Source of the DNA: Diplosphaera chodatii
Lineage: Eukaryota > Chlorophyta > Trebouxiophyceae > Prasiolales > Stichococcaceae
Reading direction: 5' to 3'
Length of the DNA: 64,000 nucleotides
Assembly: GCA_032358165.1 (NCBI GenBank)
Contig: JAALGY010000004.1
Coordinates: 496,001-560,000, forward strand
Program-made: the position numbers and the translations under genes
Shown here: positions 46,977 to 59,370 of the stretch, piece by piece
Layout of the letters: the number at the start of each line of letters is the position of its first letter
Numbering within the stretch: the stretch's first letter is position 1
The notes under the pieces: generated by a model
What the model was told of the DNA's origin: nothing
The model's database searches: none
The model's input: the letters and a program-made list of their open reading frames with translations, nothing else

Positions 46977-49819
46977 CTACCTCGCGTTCGAACCTGACGA
47001 CGTGTACGGCAGCAACGCTGCATTGTATCCGGACTCCCCATCGTCAAACTCCTCCTATACATTGGCACACACCATCAGGTTAGCACTCGACAAAGGCGAC
47101 CTGACCGTCCCCATTTGTGTTGGCACAGGTTGGAGGGGTCACAGGAGATATCAGCCCGATCAAGAGCGGGTGCGGGGGCGGGGCCACCGCGCACCAAAGC
47201 AGCCCAGGACTGCGGCACCTGGCGGCGGCTGCCGCCGCGCGGGCTGAAGTAGCGCAGCAGGCTCATGGGCCCCGCCACCACGTTGGCCGACGTTCGCTTT
47301 GCGGTGTGCCACGATGTCGTTGTTGCCTGAACATGAAGACGCACATCATCAGCAGTATGTTGACTTGCTAAACACATGTAGCAGAAAAGCAGCGGTGGGC
47401 AGAGCATGCACACAGCATGCCAACTTGGTGTTCACTGCAGGAGCCAGCCACGTTCAGTAGCAGATGCCTGAGCAGCAACGGAAGATGTGCTAGGCAAAAG
47501 CTGGAGGCCGTACCTGGTGCAGGTTGTCGGTGGTGCGCTGCATGGTCTCGTCCACGACGCCCTGCACATCGTCCACCACGTCTGTCACGTCGAACAGCTT
47601 CTTCAGATTGCGCACCTGCATAGCAATGCGTTACAGGTTAGCATAAGTGGAGCTAGTGATTGTGCAAAGCGGTGTGCTCCGATCGCAGTGCGCCCTGCAG
47701 CGGGATGAAGGCGCACGCAACCATCAACGTCGATAGATTATCCTTGTCTCTGAAGCAGCAGTCACAAAGTTGTGGCTACCAGCGCGCGTGCGCACCATGC
47801 CCTGCGGCGGGTGCAGCGGGTCTGAATAGTCGCTGGGCGGGAAGGCATACGCATGTGCCAGCGCCGCCACAAACATCTCAATGCAGATGAGGAACTCCTG
47901 CGACGGCAGCACAGTCAAGAGTCAACAGCACCGCTGCATGCTGAGCCGGCAGATTGCACCTGGAGGCGCACCCTTGCATCTGGGAGTGTCAAGCAAGCTT
48001 CAGCTCGCGATCCAGGTATGCAGAGTCAAGCACAGCAACATTATGAAGCGCACCTGGAGGCCTGCCACCACATCATCTGCATCGTACGTTGTCCAGGACT
48101 CGTCGGCCTTGATCAGGCCCATTGACTGCATAAAATATCACGGGGACAGTGTGAGCGCTGCAAGTAAATGACCGGAGCCTGTGACTTAAGTGCGCTGTGC
48201 ACAGCCAGGTGGAGAGGTGCAGGGTGCCACACATGCGCAGGTGGTCCTGCATGCAGGCAGTCGACACAGCACCTGCAAGATGGCGATGCCCACGGACTGC
48301 CAGTATGTGAAGAAGATGACACCCTTGATGCACAGGAACTTCGCCAGCGGGCGGATTGGCGCCAGCTCAGCTTTACACGCCTGTTGCAGCGGTGATCAGT
48401 CCCATTCATGAGTGACTGTGTATGTGTAGAGCGCCTTGTCTGACAATGCACACAAAAAGTGCATATGGAAGCACGCCCATGCCTGGTGAGTGACAGACCT
48501 GTCACAGCGGAGTCCGCAGCGCACCTGATACATGAGGACAAGGCAGTACAGCGCCCACATCTGGCTGGTGGCGTTGATGATGGAGACATATGTGTACAGG
48601 CTGTCGTAGGACAGGCTGCCGTCATTGTAGGTGCCCAGCAGCATTGCGAGCGTCGCCACCAGCGTCATCAGCGGCCGCAGAATGACATAACTCAGCACGC
48701 CCTACGACAAGGAGCCAAGTCTGAGAAGCACAAGCACCACGCTGTCAAGGAGATGTTGCAGCAGATGTGCAGTGGGATGGCAAAAATGCAAACAAGAGCA
48801 CGTTCAGCTGGACTCAGTCGATGCACAGCAGGCGGCTGATGGGTTTTGGCTTGCTGTACCTTTTTGCAGTGCCAAAAGAACTCCTCGCCCATGGGCCAGG
48901 TGCGCATGACATACTGCACGCCCCAGATGTGCCGCAAGTCCGCCTTCGTGCTGAAGTACGCGCCCACGTCACCATACTCGTCCTGACGACACCCACAGTT
49001 CGTGATTGCACCAGTTGCATTGCTGTTCATCGCATCTCCTACCAGACACCAGGAAATGCGCTGGCGTGACCCTGCAGTCGAGCTGGCAACATCAAGCGTC
49101 AGCCCTGTGCGCAGCCCTGTGCGCACCTCCAGGTAGGCGATCAGAAACATGTAGAAGTTGTAGATGACGAATGCCTCATAGCACTCGCGGATGGGGTCCA
49201 GGAACAACCGCGCGTTGATGAAGCGCAGCGTCAGCAGGCTGTAGAGAGCAGCAAGCTGTCAGACTTTGGAGGTTGCTGATCTTGACGTCAGCATGCAGTT
49301 GACACTCTGCACGCCACATGCTGAGCATCTGCAGGTGCTTGATGCAAGCAACACAACAGGAGGTCTGAAGGGCACCTGTCCAGGGCGTAGATGGGGACCA
49401 TGAACAGGATGCGAATGATGCGTGTCTGCAGCTTGGGGCGGTTGAAATTCTCCAGGTGCATTGCAATCTCGTACAGGCTGACCGGCAGGCTCAGCAGCAC
49501 AAAGATCGTCGCCACAAAGAAGGCCTGCACGCACACAACCACGGCGCTGAGCATGGCCAACACTGCCAGCTGCAGGAGCATCAAGACCTGGAGGCAGCCC
49601 TGAAGGGCGACTGGCAACATGCAGCGCAGACTGCAGTGCCTCCAGATGAGCACAACAGCACGCCGCAGCATTGGCAGGGCTGTCAGTGCGCACCTTGTAG
49701 TGCACCGACCAGTCGTGGTTCTTGAAGTCGATGATGAGCACGGGCAGCCCCGCCAGCGTGCCAGCTGCCACCAGGCAGTACAGCACGCGGAACACCCGGC
49801 GCAGCGTGATGTCCACCAT
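46977..49819 (-). CDS. TMEM184/OST-alpha/LAZ1-family membrane protein
   Basis: Exons in order: 49819-49694, 49524-49376, 49238-49127, 48982-48860, 48701-48525, 48380-48273, 48125-48054, 47897-47796, 47615-47514, 47326-47195, 47054-46977 (TAG); 426 residues, normal for the family. Motifs: [56 protein letters not shown] (the family's ARD/[11 protein letters not shown] signature), [32 protein letters not shown], and [20 protein letters not shown]. Seven membrane segments fit. Members are organic solute transporter alpha homologues; in plants LAZ1 acts at the vacuole/endomembranes in brassinosteroid signalling and cell death. The tail carries a short acidic end ([16 protein letters not shown]). 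The start ATG is the first in a frame opening directly into the hydrophobic N-terminus; an upstream exon is possible. Confidence 0.92.
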
Positions 49820-50953
49820 CGCGCTGATGTTGCTGCCGGCGCGAGATGCGACTGCTGGACGCTGTCAGCCTGGCACTGGCGCTGCGTCACACCGTGCGTA
49901 GCAGCAGCACCACTCCAGCCCCTCAGGTGTGCCGATGGTATGCAGTGGCCACTGGAGCTGTGCTGACTGACGTTTGATTCTGCTGGGCTAAGCTGCTGCG
50001 CGCATCAGTAGTTGACACACACCAGCGTCACCGTCGGTTGCCAAGCAACAGTGGTGGCCTGTTGGTTGCTGCCCTGCCGCTGCCGGTGCAGCCGAAGGCT
50101 GCTCAGGGCCGGCACTCCACGACCTGGACAGTGGCTGCCACCGCGCCGAGTCAGGCGCTGCTGCTCTCACTTTACGTGCTGTGCTGGCTTGGAGGGTCGC
50201 CAGATGCTGTCCTCGCTGCTACCTCAATGTGCTTGCACAATGTCTGAGAAGCAGGCACTGCAGCTCCATGCGCTGCCTGCTGTCTGCCAAGGCTCTGACA
50301 GAGCAGCCGCAGGTTCAGCAGTCGAGACGGCTGCTCCTTGTGCTTGCCACCGCTGACCCCAGGTGATATTGCCAGGACTTGGATGAACCTGTCGAGCCGG
50401 CTATAGCAATGTGGTCTTGACTGAGAGCAGCGCGACACACTTCGGATGTTGGAGTTCCTGTCTGACAAGCGCTGCTGCTGGTCTCGACTGCCTCCGGACG
50501 CAGTGCCTACCGCTGCGTCTGGCGCATACAAAGACTTGCTCAAGCAGGAAGGACAGCAGCAAGGCAACGACTGAGACATGCCACTGCGTCAGCTTCAGAG
50601 GGGAGCTCCTGCCTCGCCGGAGCCTACAGGGTGGCGTTTTTGATATCCTGCACATTGCGCATGTGCACTTTGCCGTCGAGTTACGTTTCCTCAGGCATAC
50701 CGTCCTAGCAGATCAAGGGATGAATGCACGTCACTGAGCACGTCGCTGCCTGTGTGTTGAATTGCATATGCAAAAGGCAATGTCATCTCGATCAAACAAA
50801 CAAACCCAATGTGCACAACAGAAGGGTAAAGGTGGCGTTATAACCACCTGATTGAAGTGCCGGCACTCTGCGAGCTGCTGCTGGCGTTGCTCATGTGCTT
50901 GGGGTCCGTGGCCGCGGCGCAGACCGCGAGCCGCTGACGCTGCGGCATGTAGC
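49820..50953. other. Divergent intergenic region, no gene seen
   Basis: Between the TMEM184-like (-) and GT61-like (+) start codons; presumably holds two promoters. No exon-like blocks with splice partners and no recognisable elements. Confidence 0.5.
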
Positions 50954-53900
50954 ATGCAGCGCCGCGGCAAGGCGAGGTCCGGCGGCATACTGGCGGTGGC
51001 CATACTGCTGACAGCAGTCGCTCAGCACTATATTTTGCTGGGCAACAACGGCCGCGGCGCCAGCTGCAGAGATGCGGCATCCCACACAGCAGCCAAATTG
51101 CAAGTCACTAGTGCCACAGGTGGGCAGGCTGCTGTTGCTTTCCATGGAAGGCATGTCAACGAAATACCGCTCAATTGAGTAAAGGCTTGTTGCGTCGATG
51201 TCAGAATGTTTTCAGCGGCCGTACGGCAGCATTCTGATTTGAGTGGCGTTTCCCTGTGCACGCAGACGAGTGGGATTCACCGGGTTGCCAGCCACCGGCT
51301 GTCAACGAGAGCAGCCTCGCGCATCACAACTGCCACATCGAGACCGATGTGTGCATTGACCAGGTGTGGCAGACAGGTCTGGTCAGCAATGTTGTTCCAG
51401 CTTTGATGCACCGATCAGCTGATGGGAGGCCTCCCAATGCCTGCATGTGGTTCGCTGCAGGGACGTTTTGTCAGCTGGGCGCCGCACTGGCAGCCGGGCG
51501 CGGCGAACTTCAGCGGCCGGCCGTGGCGCTTCTCAAATGCGCCCGTCATGCTGCCGGGCCACTCCGACGGGTTGCTGGTGCGCTAGCTGGTCCAGCTGTT
51601 CCTGCAAATGCGCTGCAGCGCACAGCAGGCGATCACAGCCATCAGCAACCAGAGGACACATCCTGCTGCAGGGCCCCTTCGAGGTGCACTACTGCCAGCC
51701 GCAGCCCCGCTTCCGGCCGGCGGCAGCACACGCACCGGAGCGGGAACAGCCGGACATCAGCGCCCCCAGATTCTCACGCTGCACGATGCCCGTCATCTTT
51801 TGGCCCTTCTGGTGCGTACAACTCAGCACGAGGTCCGGCGTCACGAACACCAAGAACTATATGGCACATCCAGCGCCTCATAGCGTGAGAACAAGCTGAT
51901 TTGTGCAGGCACACCAACGTGTACGAGGTGGTGTCGGAGGCCATCGAGCCGCTGTGGCGCATGATGCCCGGGGGCGAGGGCTGGCCGCTGCTGCTGGACC
52001 GCCGCGCGAAGCTGGTCCCGGGCATCGACGGCTACCCCATGCCAGACTTCTTCCACTGGCTGCTGCTGCCGTTCTCACAGCGCACGGTGAACACACGTGG
52101 CACCAGAGGCTCGCAGAGCCGCCTATTGACGGACACAACGGAGGACCCGAAGCTGATATGGTGCAACGAACTGGTATCATTGGCAAGCACTGTTGCAGGC
52201 AATGTCTGGCTCACACCTGCTGTGCCGGGAACCCACCTCAGCCGGCAAGTGGTGCAACACCATGCGAGGGCAACACTGGTTCAGCAGTTGCGTCGCACCC
52301 TCACCTCGGCCACGAGCACCAGCAGCACAAAGTGTGTGCAGCTGCGCAGGTGGAGGACCTGCACGAGCTGTCCGCCCGGCGCCATGCCCGCGCCACTTCC
52401 CGCAGCCGCTGCTTCCGACGCGTGATGCTGTGCTCCATCCAGAACATGATCAGCCCGCCGCTCGGCACTACCGGGGTAGAATACAGGTGCAGCTGCCAAC
52501 TTGATTAGCTGCTGGTCAGTCTGCTGCATCCGATGTGTAGATCAGATTGCCATGCAGCAGGGCGTGCAAGCAGCAAGCATGTCTTTATCCTAGTTCCATG
52601 GTGTTGGTGCCCTTACTACTGACGTTGCCAGTGGATAGTGGCATGCTGCTGTGGTGTGTCAGCAGTAAAGTGTTTGCTCGGAAGCACGTTGCTTGTTCTA
52701 TCTGCAGCCTAAGCTATAGCACTGTCAGCCCTTGAAGGAACAACTCACATCAAGACTGCTGTCGTGCAGGAAGACAATGCGGCCGTCAAAGATGATGCAG
52801 CAGATAGCTGGTTTCTACCGCAGGGAGTACCCACAGCACTTCAGACAGGAGCCACCCAAGGATGTGCTTGAGGTACAGTTTCGAAACACAGTGGCAAGCA
52901 TGTACCCCTGGACTGCAGGTCGAAACATGACAGCACCACTTTGCATTGGAGGCACCCGCCCCTCTTGGTCACACGAACATGATGGGCACTAGCCTCCTGC
53001 TTAGCTGAATAGTCCCCGGCTTGCAGGTGCTATTCATCCATCGTCCATACGGCTCACGGCGCATCCTGAACCAGCAGCAGGTCCTGCGGCTGTGCAACGC
53101 CTGGCAACCAGAAGTAGGCGGCTTCAAGCGTGCGCGGTGTCGAGTCATAGAGTTCAAGGACGGCGCGTTCGTGGAGAACCTGGCGATGCTGCAGGCTGCC
53201 CACATCCTGGTGAGGCACAGACACTATGGCCCTTTTCATGAATGCTGATGCACACAGAGCCATCGGATCCCCACTGCTGGTGTGGGGACCTGAAGTGTTG
53301 TGAGTGGGCATGGCGCCTGTGTGCCACTGTCACGCATGCCGGCGTGATGATTGGCACACGTCAAAGCCCAGAGTCTAAGGGCCCCTTACTGGCGCACCAC
53401 TCACTCATGCCTCGGGGTCAGTTGCTGCGCTGCTGGGCACTGCCATGCACTTTGTGCATCAGTTTCCTCCTGGATTTACACAGGGTTGTCTGGACGCAGG
53501 TGGGCTTGCATGGGGCGCCGTTGATTTTCGGGCTGGCAATGCGGCCGGGCTCCGCCATTGTGGAGATCCGTCCCAACCAGTTCGAAGGTCAGGGCTCCCG
53601 TGACCAAACTCCAACCTCACTACACAGTAGGGCCCAAGCATGATGCGCCCTGTTGCGGAAGCCTGCACAGGGGAGCAGTAGGTCAGGTGAATGCTCGTCG
53701 CATGACTGGGTGCTGCTGCTGCTGCTGCGTCAGGCTGGTGGCCGAACAACTACAGCCAGACCATCTTCAACGTGGAGAAGCTTGTGCGCTTTTTCTACAT
53801 GCACACCAGCGCCATCAACTGGCAGCCCGGCTACTTTGAGCGCCATGGGCCCGGTGAGTCGTAGTCTGCCCAGTACAGGCGCATGTCATGTGTCCTGGCT

Positions 53901-54364
53901 GCCAACTGCCACGACCTGTTGCCACGGCATATAGTCCTGCGACAGCTTTCCATGAGCGGCAGTGTGCTGGACAGTCTATCATCCAGAGGATGCAACCGGT
54001 GCCTGCAGCTGTGTTCACCAGCTGATGTCTGTGCGATCGTGCACTGCAGGGCAGGCACGAGACCGTGACACCATCGTCGACTGGACCATGCTGGCTAAGG
54101 TGCGCAGCACAGCGGCCACCTCTTTCTGACGCCCCGGCTGCCTGATGCAGCGTGAGCTGTAGTTTGCTGGCGAATTGCAGCATCTGCAGTGATGCGTGTG
54201 CATTGCTTGACGGACGCTGTGTTTCCAACGTCTGTACGCCACAATGCTCAGGCTGACTCAGACAGCGTGTTGCTGCTCAGGTCCTGTCAGATGCAGCGTC
54301 GGGAGGGCCCGGCTATGAGGCAGTGTTCCAGGGCAGCAAGGCTCCCCACATGGAGCCGCCATGA
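50954..54364 (+). CDS. GT61-family glycosyltransferase (EOGT/XylT-like)
   Basis: Exons: 50954-51119, 51266-51363, 51461-51577, 51672-51811, 51909-52086, 52350-52486, 52770-52872, 53027-53209, 53500-53587, 53734-53853, 54050-54099, 54281-54364 (TGA); 487 residues. A basic start (MQRRGKARSG) precedes a hydrophobic anchor (ILAVAILLTAVAQHYILL), so Golgi/ER type II. GT61 signatures: HTNVYEVVSEAIEPLW, MPDFFHWLLLPF (the N-x-YH/D-x-FHW-type region), VLFIHRPYGSRRIL, CRVIEFKDGAFVENLAMLQA, VGLHGAPLIFGLAMRPGSAI then VEIRP. The last is the family hallmark G-x-HGA-x-L-x-N/F-x-x-x-M/RPGS. GT61 enzymes add xylose, arabinose or GlcNAc to glycans and proteins (plant wall xylan, N-glycan core, EOGT on EGF repeats). 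The donor cannot be read from sequence. An EGF-bearing protein (3581-9211) lies in the same window, but no link is shown. Confidence 0.9.
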
Positions 54365-54793
54365 TACTACAGCATGTGGCTGCTGCTGAGCTGCGATTGG
54401 GAAGCACGGTGCCGAATCATAACATGGAAATGGTACAGTGCCAAGGCCCTGCCGTACGTGTGAACGGCAGCATTGCCAAACGGTTTCTGCAAGCTGACGG
54501 GACCGCAATTGGCACTGTGCAGCACTGTCACACCGCCATCACTTGTGGATGCGTCCACGAAACCAATGTTTGCTGTGTCATTTGGAGCTTGTGTAAGGGG
54601 GCAAAGGTGCCTGCACTGGTGCAAGCCCTGCCGTCTGTGCCTGTGTGCATACACTGCAGTTTGGCCACTCCCAGAGCATCTGAGAGTCCTGCCAAGATCC
54701 GTGCATGTGCTGTGCAACTCTCGCCGCGGCCTTCATCATCAAACTCTTTGTGTAGGAGCTAGCATCGCAATTGCAGGGCATCCTGCAGTCAGT
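54365..54793. other. Short intergenic region, no gene seen
   Basis: Between the GT61-like stop and the F-box start, same strand. No exon-like block. Confidence 0.5.
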
Positions 54794-57700
54794 ATGGCCG
54801 TTCCGGCAGCCACCCTGGACGCCCTGCCCACGGAATGCTTGGCGCATGTGCTGAGCCACCTGGCGATGCGGGACGCCGCGGCAGCCATCTGCGCGTCAAA
54901 GCGCTTCTCGACCGCTGCTTCATCCCCTGTGGCGTGGATGCCGCGCCTGGCCCGCGTGTATGACCTGAGGCTGCAGGTGCACTCTGCTGCGCATCATGCA
55001 GCGCATGGCTCATGTGACTGTGCAGCGATGGTATCGCTAGCCCTTTCACCGCAGCATGCAGGTGGATGCTCTGCCTGCGTTTGCATGATTGTGCACGGGT
55101 GACCGGCAACAGAGTTGCAGGGCAGTGCCGCTGTTGCAAGGGATGGACCACTACACTGGCCATGCAGGTGCTGCAACTGAACACACCGATGCACGTGTGC
55201 GCTCAGCCTGTGCTGCGTTTTGCATAGGCAACGGGCCGGGGTCCGGTGGACTGGCCAGCCCTGTATCGCTCGGTGGAGAGGGATGCGTCACTGGGCGCGG
55301 TGCGCTTTCGGGCCGCCTTCACTGACGGCGGCATGGTGAGCCTCCTGTGCAACCTTTTTGTCGTCACCGTGAAGTGGTCGTGGGCCCCGTGGGCACCAAA
55401 ATGTGCACGTTTCCCGTCGCAGCAGCAGCAGCAGCATTCATGTGGGTGCCCGGCTGCAGACTTGGCAGCGTTGCATCGGCACCCGGACCAATGTCTGACC
55501 ACCTGCAGGATGAGGGGGAGATGCGGTACTGGGCGGACAACATGTTTGCCGCCAACCACTGGGAGAGCCACTGCTCAGCGCTGGGCGCCAACGTGCACGT
55601 CATCGGCCTGCTCCTGGTGAGACGGGCGGCACTGCTGCAACACGGCCGCTGCAGCAAGGCTGCCGCTGAGTGGCTGCTGCTATCACCTTTGATGCCAGTG
55701 GAACATGGGGGTTGGGGCTCAATAGTCGCAACATCTGGCCGTCTGATACTCGCCGCAGGGTGGGCCGGTCCACACTGACGAGGAGGAAGCGGTGCACCGG
55801 GCGTTCATGATCGAGCGCCTGCGCATTCCCGCCCAGGTGCTGCTCTGCCACACGTTGCACGCTGCTGCAGGCTGCGCGGCCTGCATGATGGGTGACTCTG
55901 CCCCCTCGCTCTTGGCATCAGCAGCGACTGCTCAAAGCGCAGGATCATGTGGGTCAGTGCTGTCTATCTGGGCGCTCACCTGCACACCCGTATTTTCACG
56001 CACAGGTGGTGTTCGACAGCGGGGCTGGGGGCTTCATGCCGCACGCGGGCCGGACGCGCCTGGAGGCCTGGTCCACCTCCGAGCTGGAGCACTTCCTGCA
56101 GATGCTGCACCAGCAGATGGAGATGGTGCGCCTGGCGCTGGTCTCCTCCCGCTGCCCTCCGCCCATGCTGCACAGTGCACAGTCCTGTTGCACCTGACTC
56201 AGTTTCAGGCAGCCTTCATCCAGGCGTCCAGGCTGTGACGCTGCAGCTGCTGCCGATGCCTGCATGCTTGCTTTGCGCATAGCCACAGCACCCCATTACC
56301 TGCCCGACCCAGCATGTCGCCACCACAGCAAGTGGCTCGCCTCAAGAAGGGACCGCAGCACCGAGCACACTGGCCGCCAGCGTGCCACATTTCGCTGCAG
56401 GGCATGGGGCTGGGGCGGCTGCTGCTGGCGGGCGTCAAGGCGGCCGACGTGCCCGCCATGCTGGACAGGCTGCGCCAGGTGCGCCCAGGCGCAGGGTGTC
56501 ATTTGCAGCGCAGATACCACTGTGTTGCCGGCTTGCGTGCTGGCCTGAGTCAAGGGGTCGACAGAGTTGGACAGTTACAGTCATCAACTTCGATGGCAGC
56601 TTTTTTGCTACAGACTGGGCACCATATGTGGACAGTGCTGGCATGGGGTCAAAGTGCAGCCAGGCCCTGATTTTTACATCAGGGGCGTCCCAGCCTGCGG
56701 TGGCAGGTGCCCGACTCAACACATGGGCGACCCTGCTGTGCTGCGATGCAGGTGTGTGACCAGCTTGGCATGCGCCACAGTGAACGTGCCACAGATTTAG
56801 TCACCGCTCCTGAGCAGCCCAACACGGTGCTGGACGGCCGCCTCCTGCCACCGCTGCGGTCGCCAACCACTCCCAGTGTCAACCGCGTTGGTGCGTGTGC
56901 TGCATGTGAACCTGCAAACCATAGACACTTCTCAGACCATTGCACACGACCGTACTTAAGTGCCCGCTTCGGATGGTGCGTGTGTGCGGTTACAGCCAGA
57001 GCTGCATGTCAGTGATAGAAGATCAACAAAGTGCCTGACGTGCTGGCTTTGAACATGGTCGCTGGCCGTGACGCCTCCCAGATGCACGTGCAATCAGCAG
57101 GGGAGTCAAAATGACGCGCCTGAGTGCCTCCTGCGCACGTGCAGCGTCGGTGGAGCGCATCACGGTGTCGCGCGCCGGCCACTTCAGCTGCCCGCTGCGC
57201 TCGGGCGTGGTGCTGCTGGGGGACTGGCGGCGGGCCCTGGGCGCCGGGGCCGACGGCTGCATCCGCGGCGACGACCACGCGGTGCTCGCCCGCATGCAGG
57301 TGACGGCTTGTCCATATGTACACCTCTTCAAGCTCCCGGTGCATGTTGCTTGGGTCGCACTGCATTTGCCATGTCATGGCGAAGCAAAGATATGCCCTGC
57401 GATCCCGCGAGCCAGCCAGAGGGGCCGATACTCTTGCAGGACGCCTGTGAGCGCACCTCATGATGTGTGTTGCTGTTGCTGGTGGCAGGCCATCGCAGCA
57501 GATGCCGCCTGCCGAGCGTTCGACAGCGTGGACAGCAAATCCGGGCTTGCGGCCCTGGAGCAGCAGGCCGCTGCAGGGGAGCTGCCGTGGCCCGTGGCAT
57601 GGGGCACCACAGCCGCCGGCGAGTGGTACGAGTTTGACCGCGACTGGCAGCCGCCTCCAGGTGTGGCATGCGTGTAGGAGCCGGCATGTGTGGGCATGGC

Positions 57701-58970
57701 ATTGCGCGTCATTCTTGGCTGCCAGAGGTGCAGTTTGTGTGTCTTCCATGCGCTTCCAGCTTACCATCTGGGCAGCAGTGGGTGGCCGCAGTGATGTGGA
57801 CTGAGGCGTTTTGCAAGTCATCACTGCCAACGATTGGTATTTGGATTGTGTGGGCTGCAGGCGGCAGCGGCGTGCGGCCCGTGGCTTGGTTCCGCTTCTT
57901 CGATGCGGAGGAGTCTGCTTCCGCAAAGCAGCGCCTCAAGAGCAGCTGCCAGCTCATTGATCTCCGATCAGGCAACAAGGCGGACCTGCCAGGTCAGCTT
58001 GCCAAAGCACCATCTGGTCATGAGTACGCAGTGTTGGATGCTAATGTTGTGTTGACCAGCAACGTATTGCTTGTATGATTTGATCATCCCGCAACGATTT
58101 TGCCATATGCTCGTTGTCAGCCAGCTGGTGGCATCATTCCTGTCGAGCCGGCACCGCTGCGGAGCTGTCAAGAGGAACAAATCGCTGCAGTCTCTGTGTG
58201 CGTGAAACGCTGTTCTCTCAAGGAGCCACCCACTTGCAGGTCCTAACCCGGCCATGGCAGGCCAACCCGCACAGGCAGACCGGGCCGCAGCAGCGGAGAC
58301 GACCCCTCCTGAGGCAACGACCTCAGGCAGCCCTGCAGCAGCGCCGGCAGACTCGGATCCCACGGGCATGTCCCAGCCAGCCGAGCCGGCGGGCGCTGGT
58401 GATGCGATCGCGGCAGCAGCCGGCGGCTGGAAGGACGGCTCTGCAGAGGGCGTGCCCATGTCGCAGCAGCCGGATGCAGCGGGAGCAGACGAAGCGGCAG
58501 AGCTGCTCGGTCTGCATCCGCCCAACCGCACCGCAGCCCAGGAGCTGCTGGACCTCGGCGAAGGCGGCGATGACAGCTTCCAGCTCGACGACTTCCAGGA
58601 CCCGCAGCTGGCGCCGCTGGACGACCTGGACGGCTCAGAGTCGGAGGGCGACGAGGACATGTATGCTGACGATGCGGCTGCCCCAGGCGAGGGCCCTGGG
58701 GAGGGTGGGGCCGCTGCTGGCGTCGTCCAGATCCCAGCGGCCGCGCATGCTCCCCGTGCTGCAGACCGCTCTACAGACGGGCGCAGCTTGCTCGACATCC
58801 GGCTGCTCAGGCGGCACGCCGGCAGCCTGGCGGTGGTCACGCTCATCGACTCCGAAAACCTCATGACGGCGTGGCACGACGAGCATGAGCAGCCCAACAT
58901 CGACGTTGCCTGCGTTGCGCTCCGAGGCCGCAGCTTCTGCCTGCCAGACACGGTTCGATATGCAGGGTGA
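54794..58970 (+). CDS. F-box protein with unrecognised C-terminal region
   Basis: ATG at 54794. Exons: 54794-54976, 55228-55335, 55509-55616, 55759-55836, 56006-56125, 56401-56478, 56752-56890, 57145-57299, 57489-57660, 57861-57992, 58240-58970 (TGA); 667 residues. The first exon is an F-box (LDALPTECLAHVLSHL, then AAAICASKRFSTAA...VAWMPRL), which binds SKP1 in SCF ubiquitin ligases. The middle (YWADNMFAANHWESHCSALG, HRAFMIERLRIPAQVVFDSG, MGLGRLLLAGVKAADVPAML, RAGHFSCPLRSGVVLLGDW) matches no repeat class I know (no LRR, Kelch or WD). The long last exon is Ala/Pro/acidic low complexity, then a compact conserved-looking end (LLDIRLLRRHAGSLAVVTLI...CVALRGRSFCLP). The substrate is unknown. Exon phases are clean throughout. 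Confidence 0.85.
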
Positions 58971-59370
58971 ACAAAGAGCAACATGCGGGACGGTCTTCTG
59001 ACACATTGCGGAATGTTCTTTTGGCGTCATTAAGGACACTTGCCGACACATGTGTTGACAGCACGACCTGGCCATGTACTTTGGCTTTGTGGGAGTCACC
59101 ATGCAGGATCAGGCCCTGCACACCATTCTGTTGCACCATTTCGTGTTTCGACCATCACAAGCACTTTCATCCATAGCAACATCTGATGCTCAGTCTACAT
59201 GTGGGCAAGCAGGGCACTCATAGCGACATGCTCCAACTTGTCTGTGCTTGCCGCAAAGGCTGCCATCAGGAAGATGCCCAGCAGTCAGCAGCAGAATCAT
59301 CCCAGGCTACACTGCGACCGAAGCTCTTTCTGCCACATCCCTCAAACACCGGCTTCTTATCTGTGGCTTC
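58971..59370. other. Convergent intergenic region, no gene seen
   Basis: 3' flanks of the F-box (+) and SET-domain (-) genes. No exon-like block. Confidence 0.5.
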
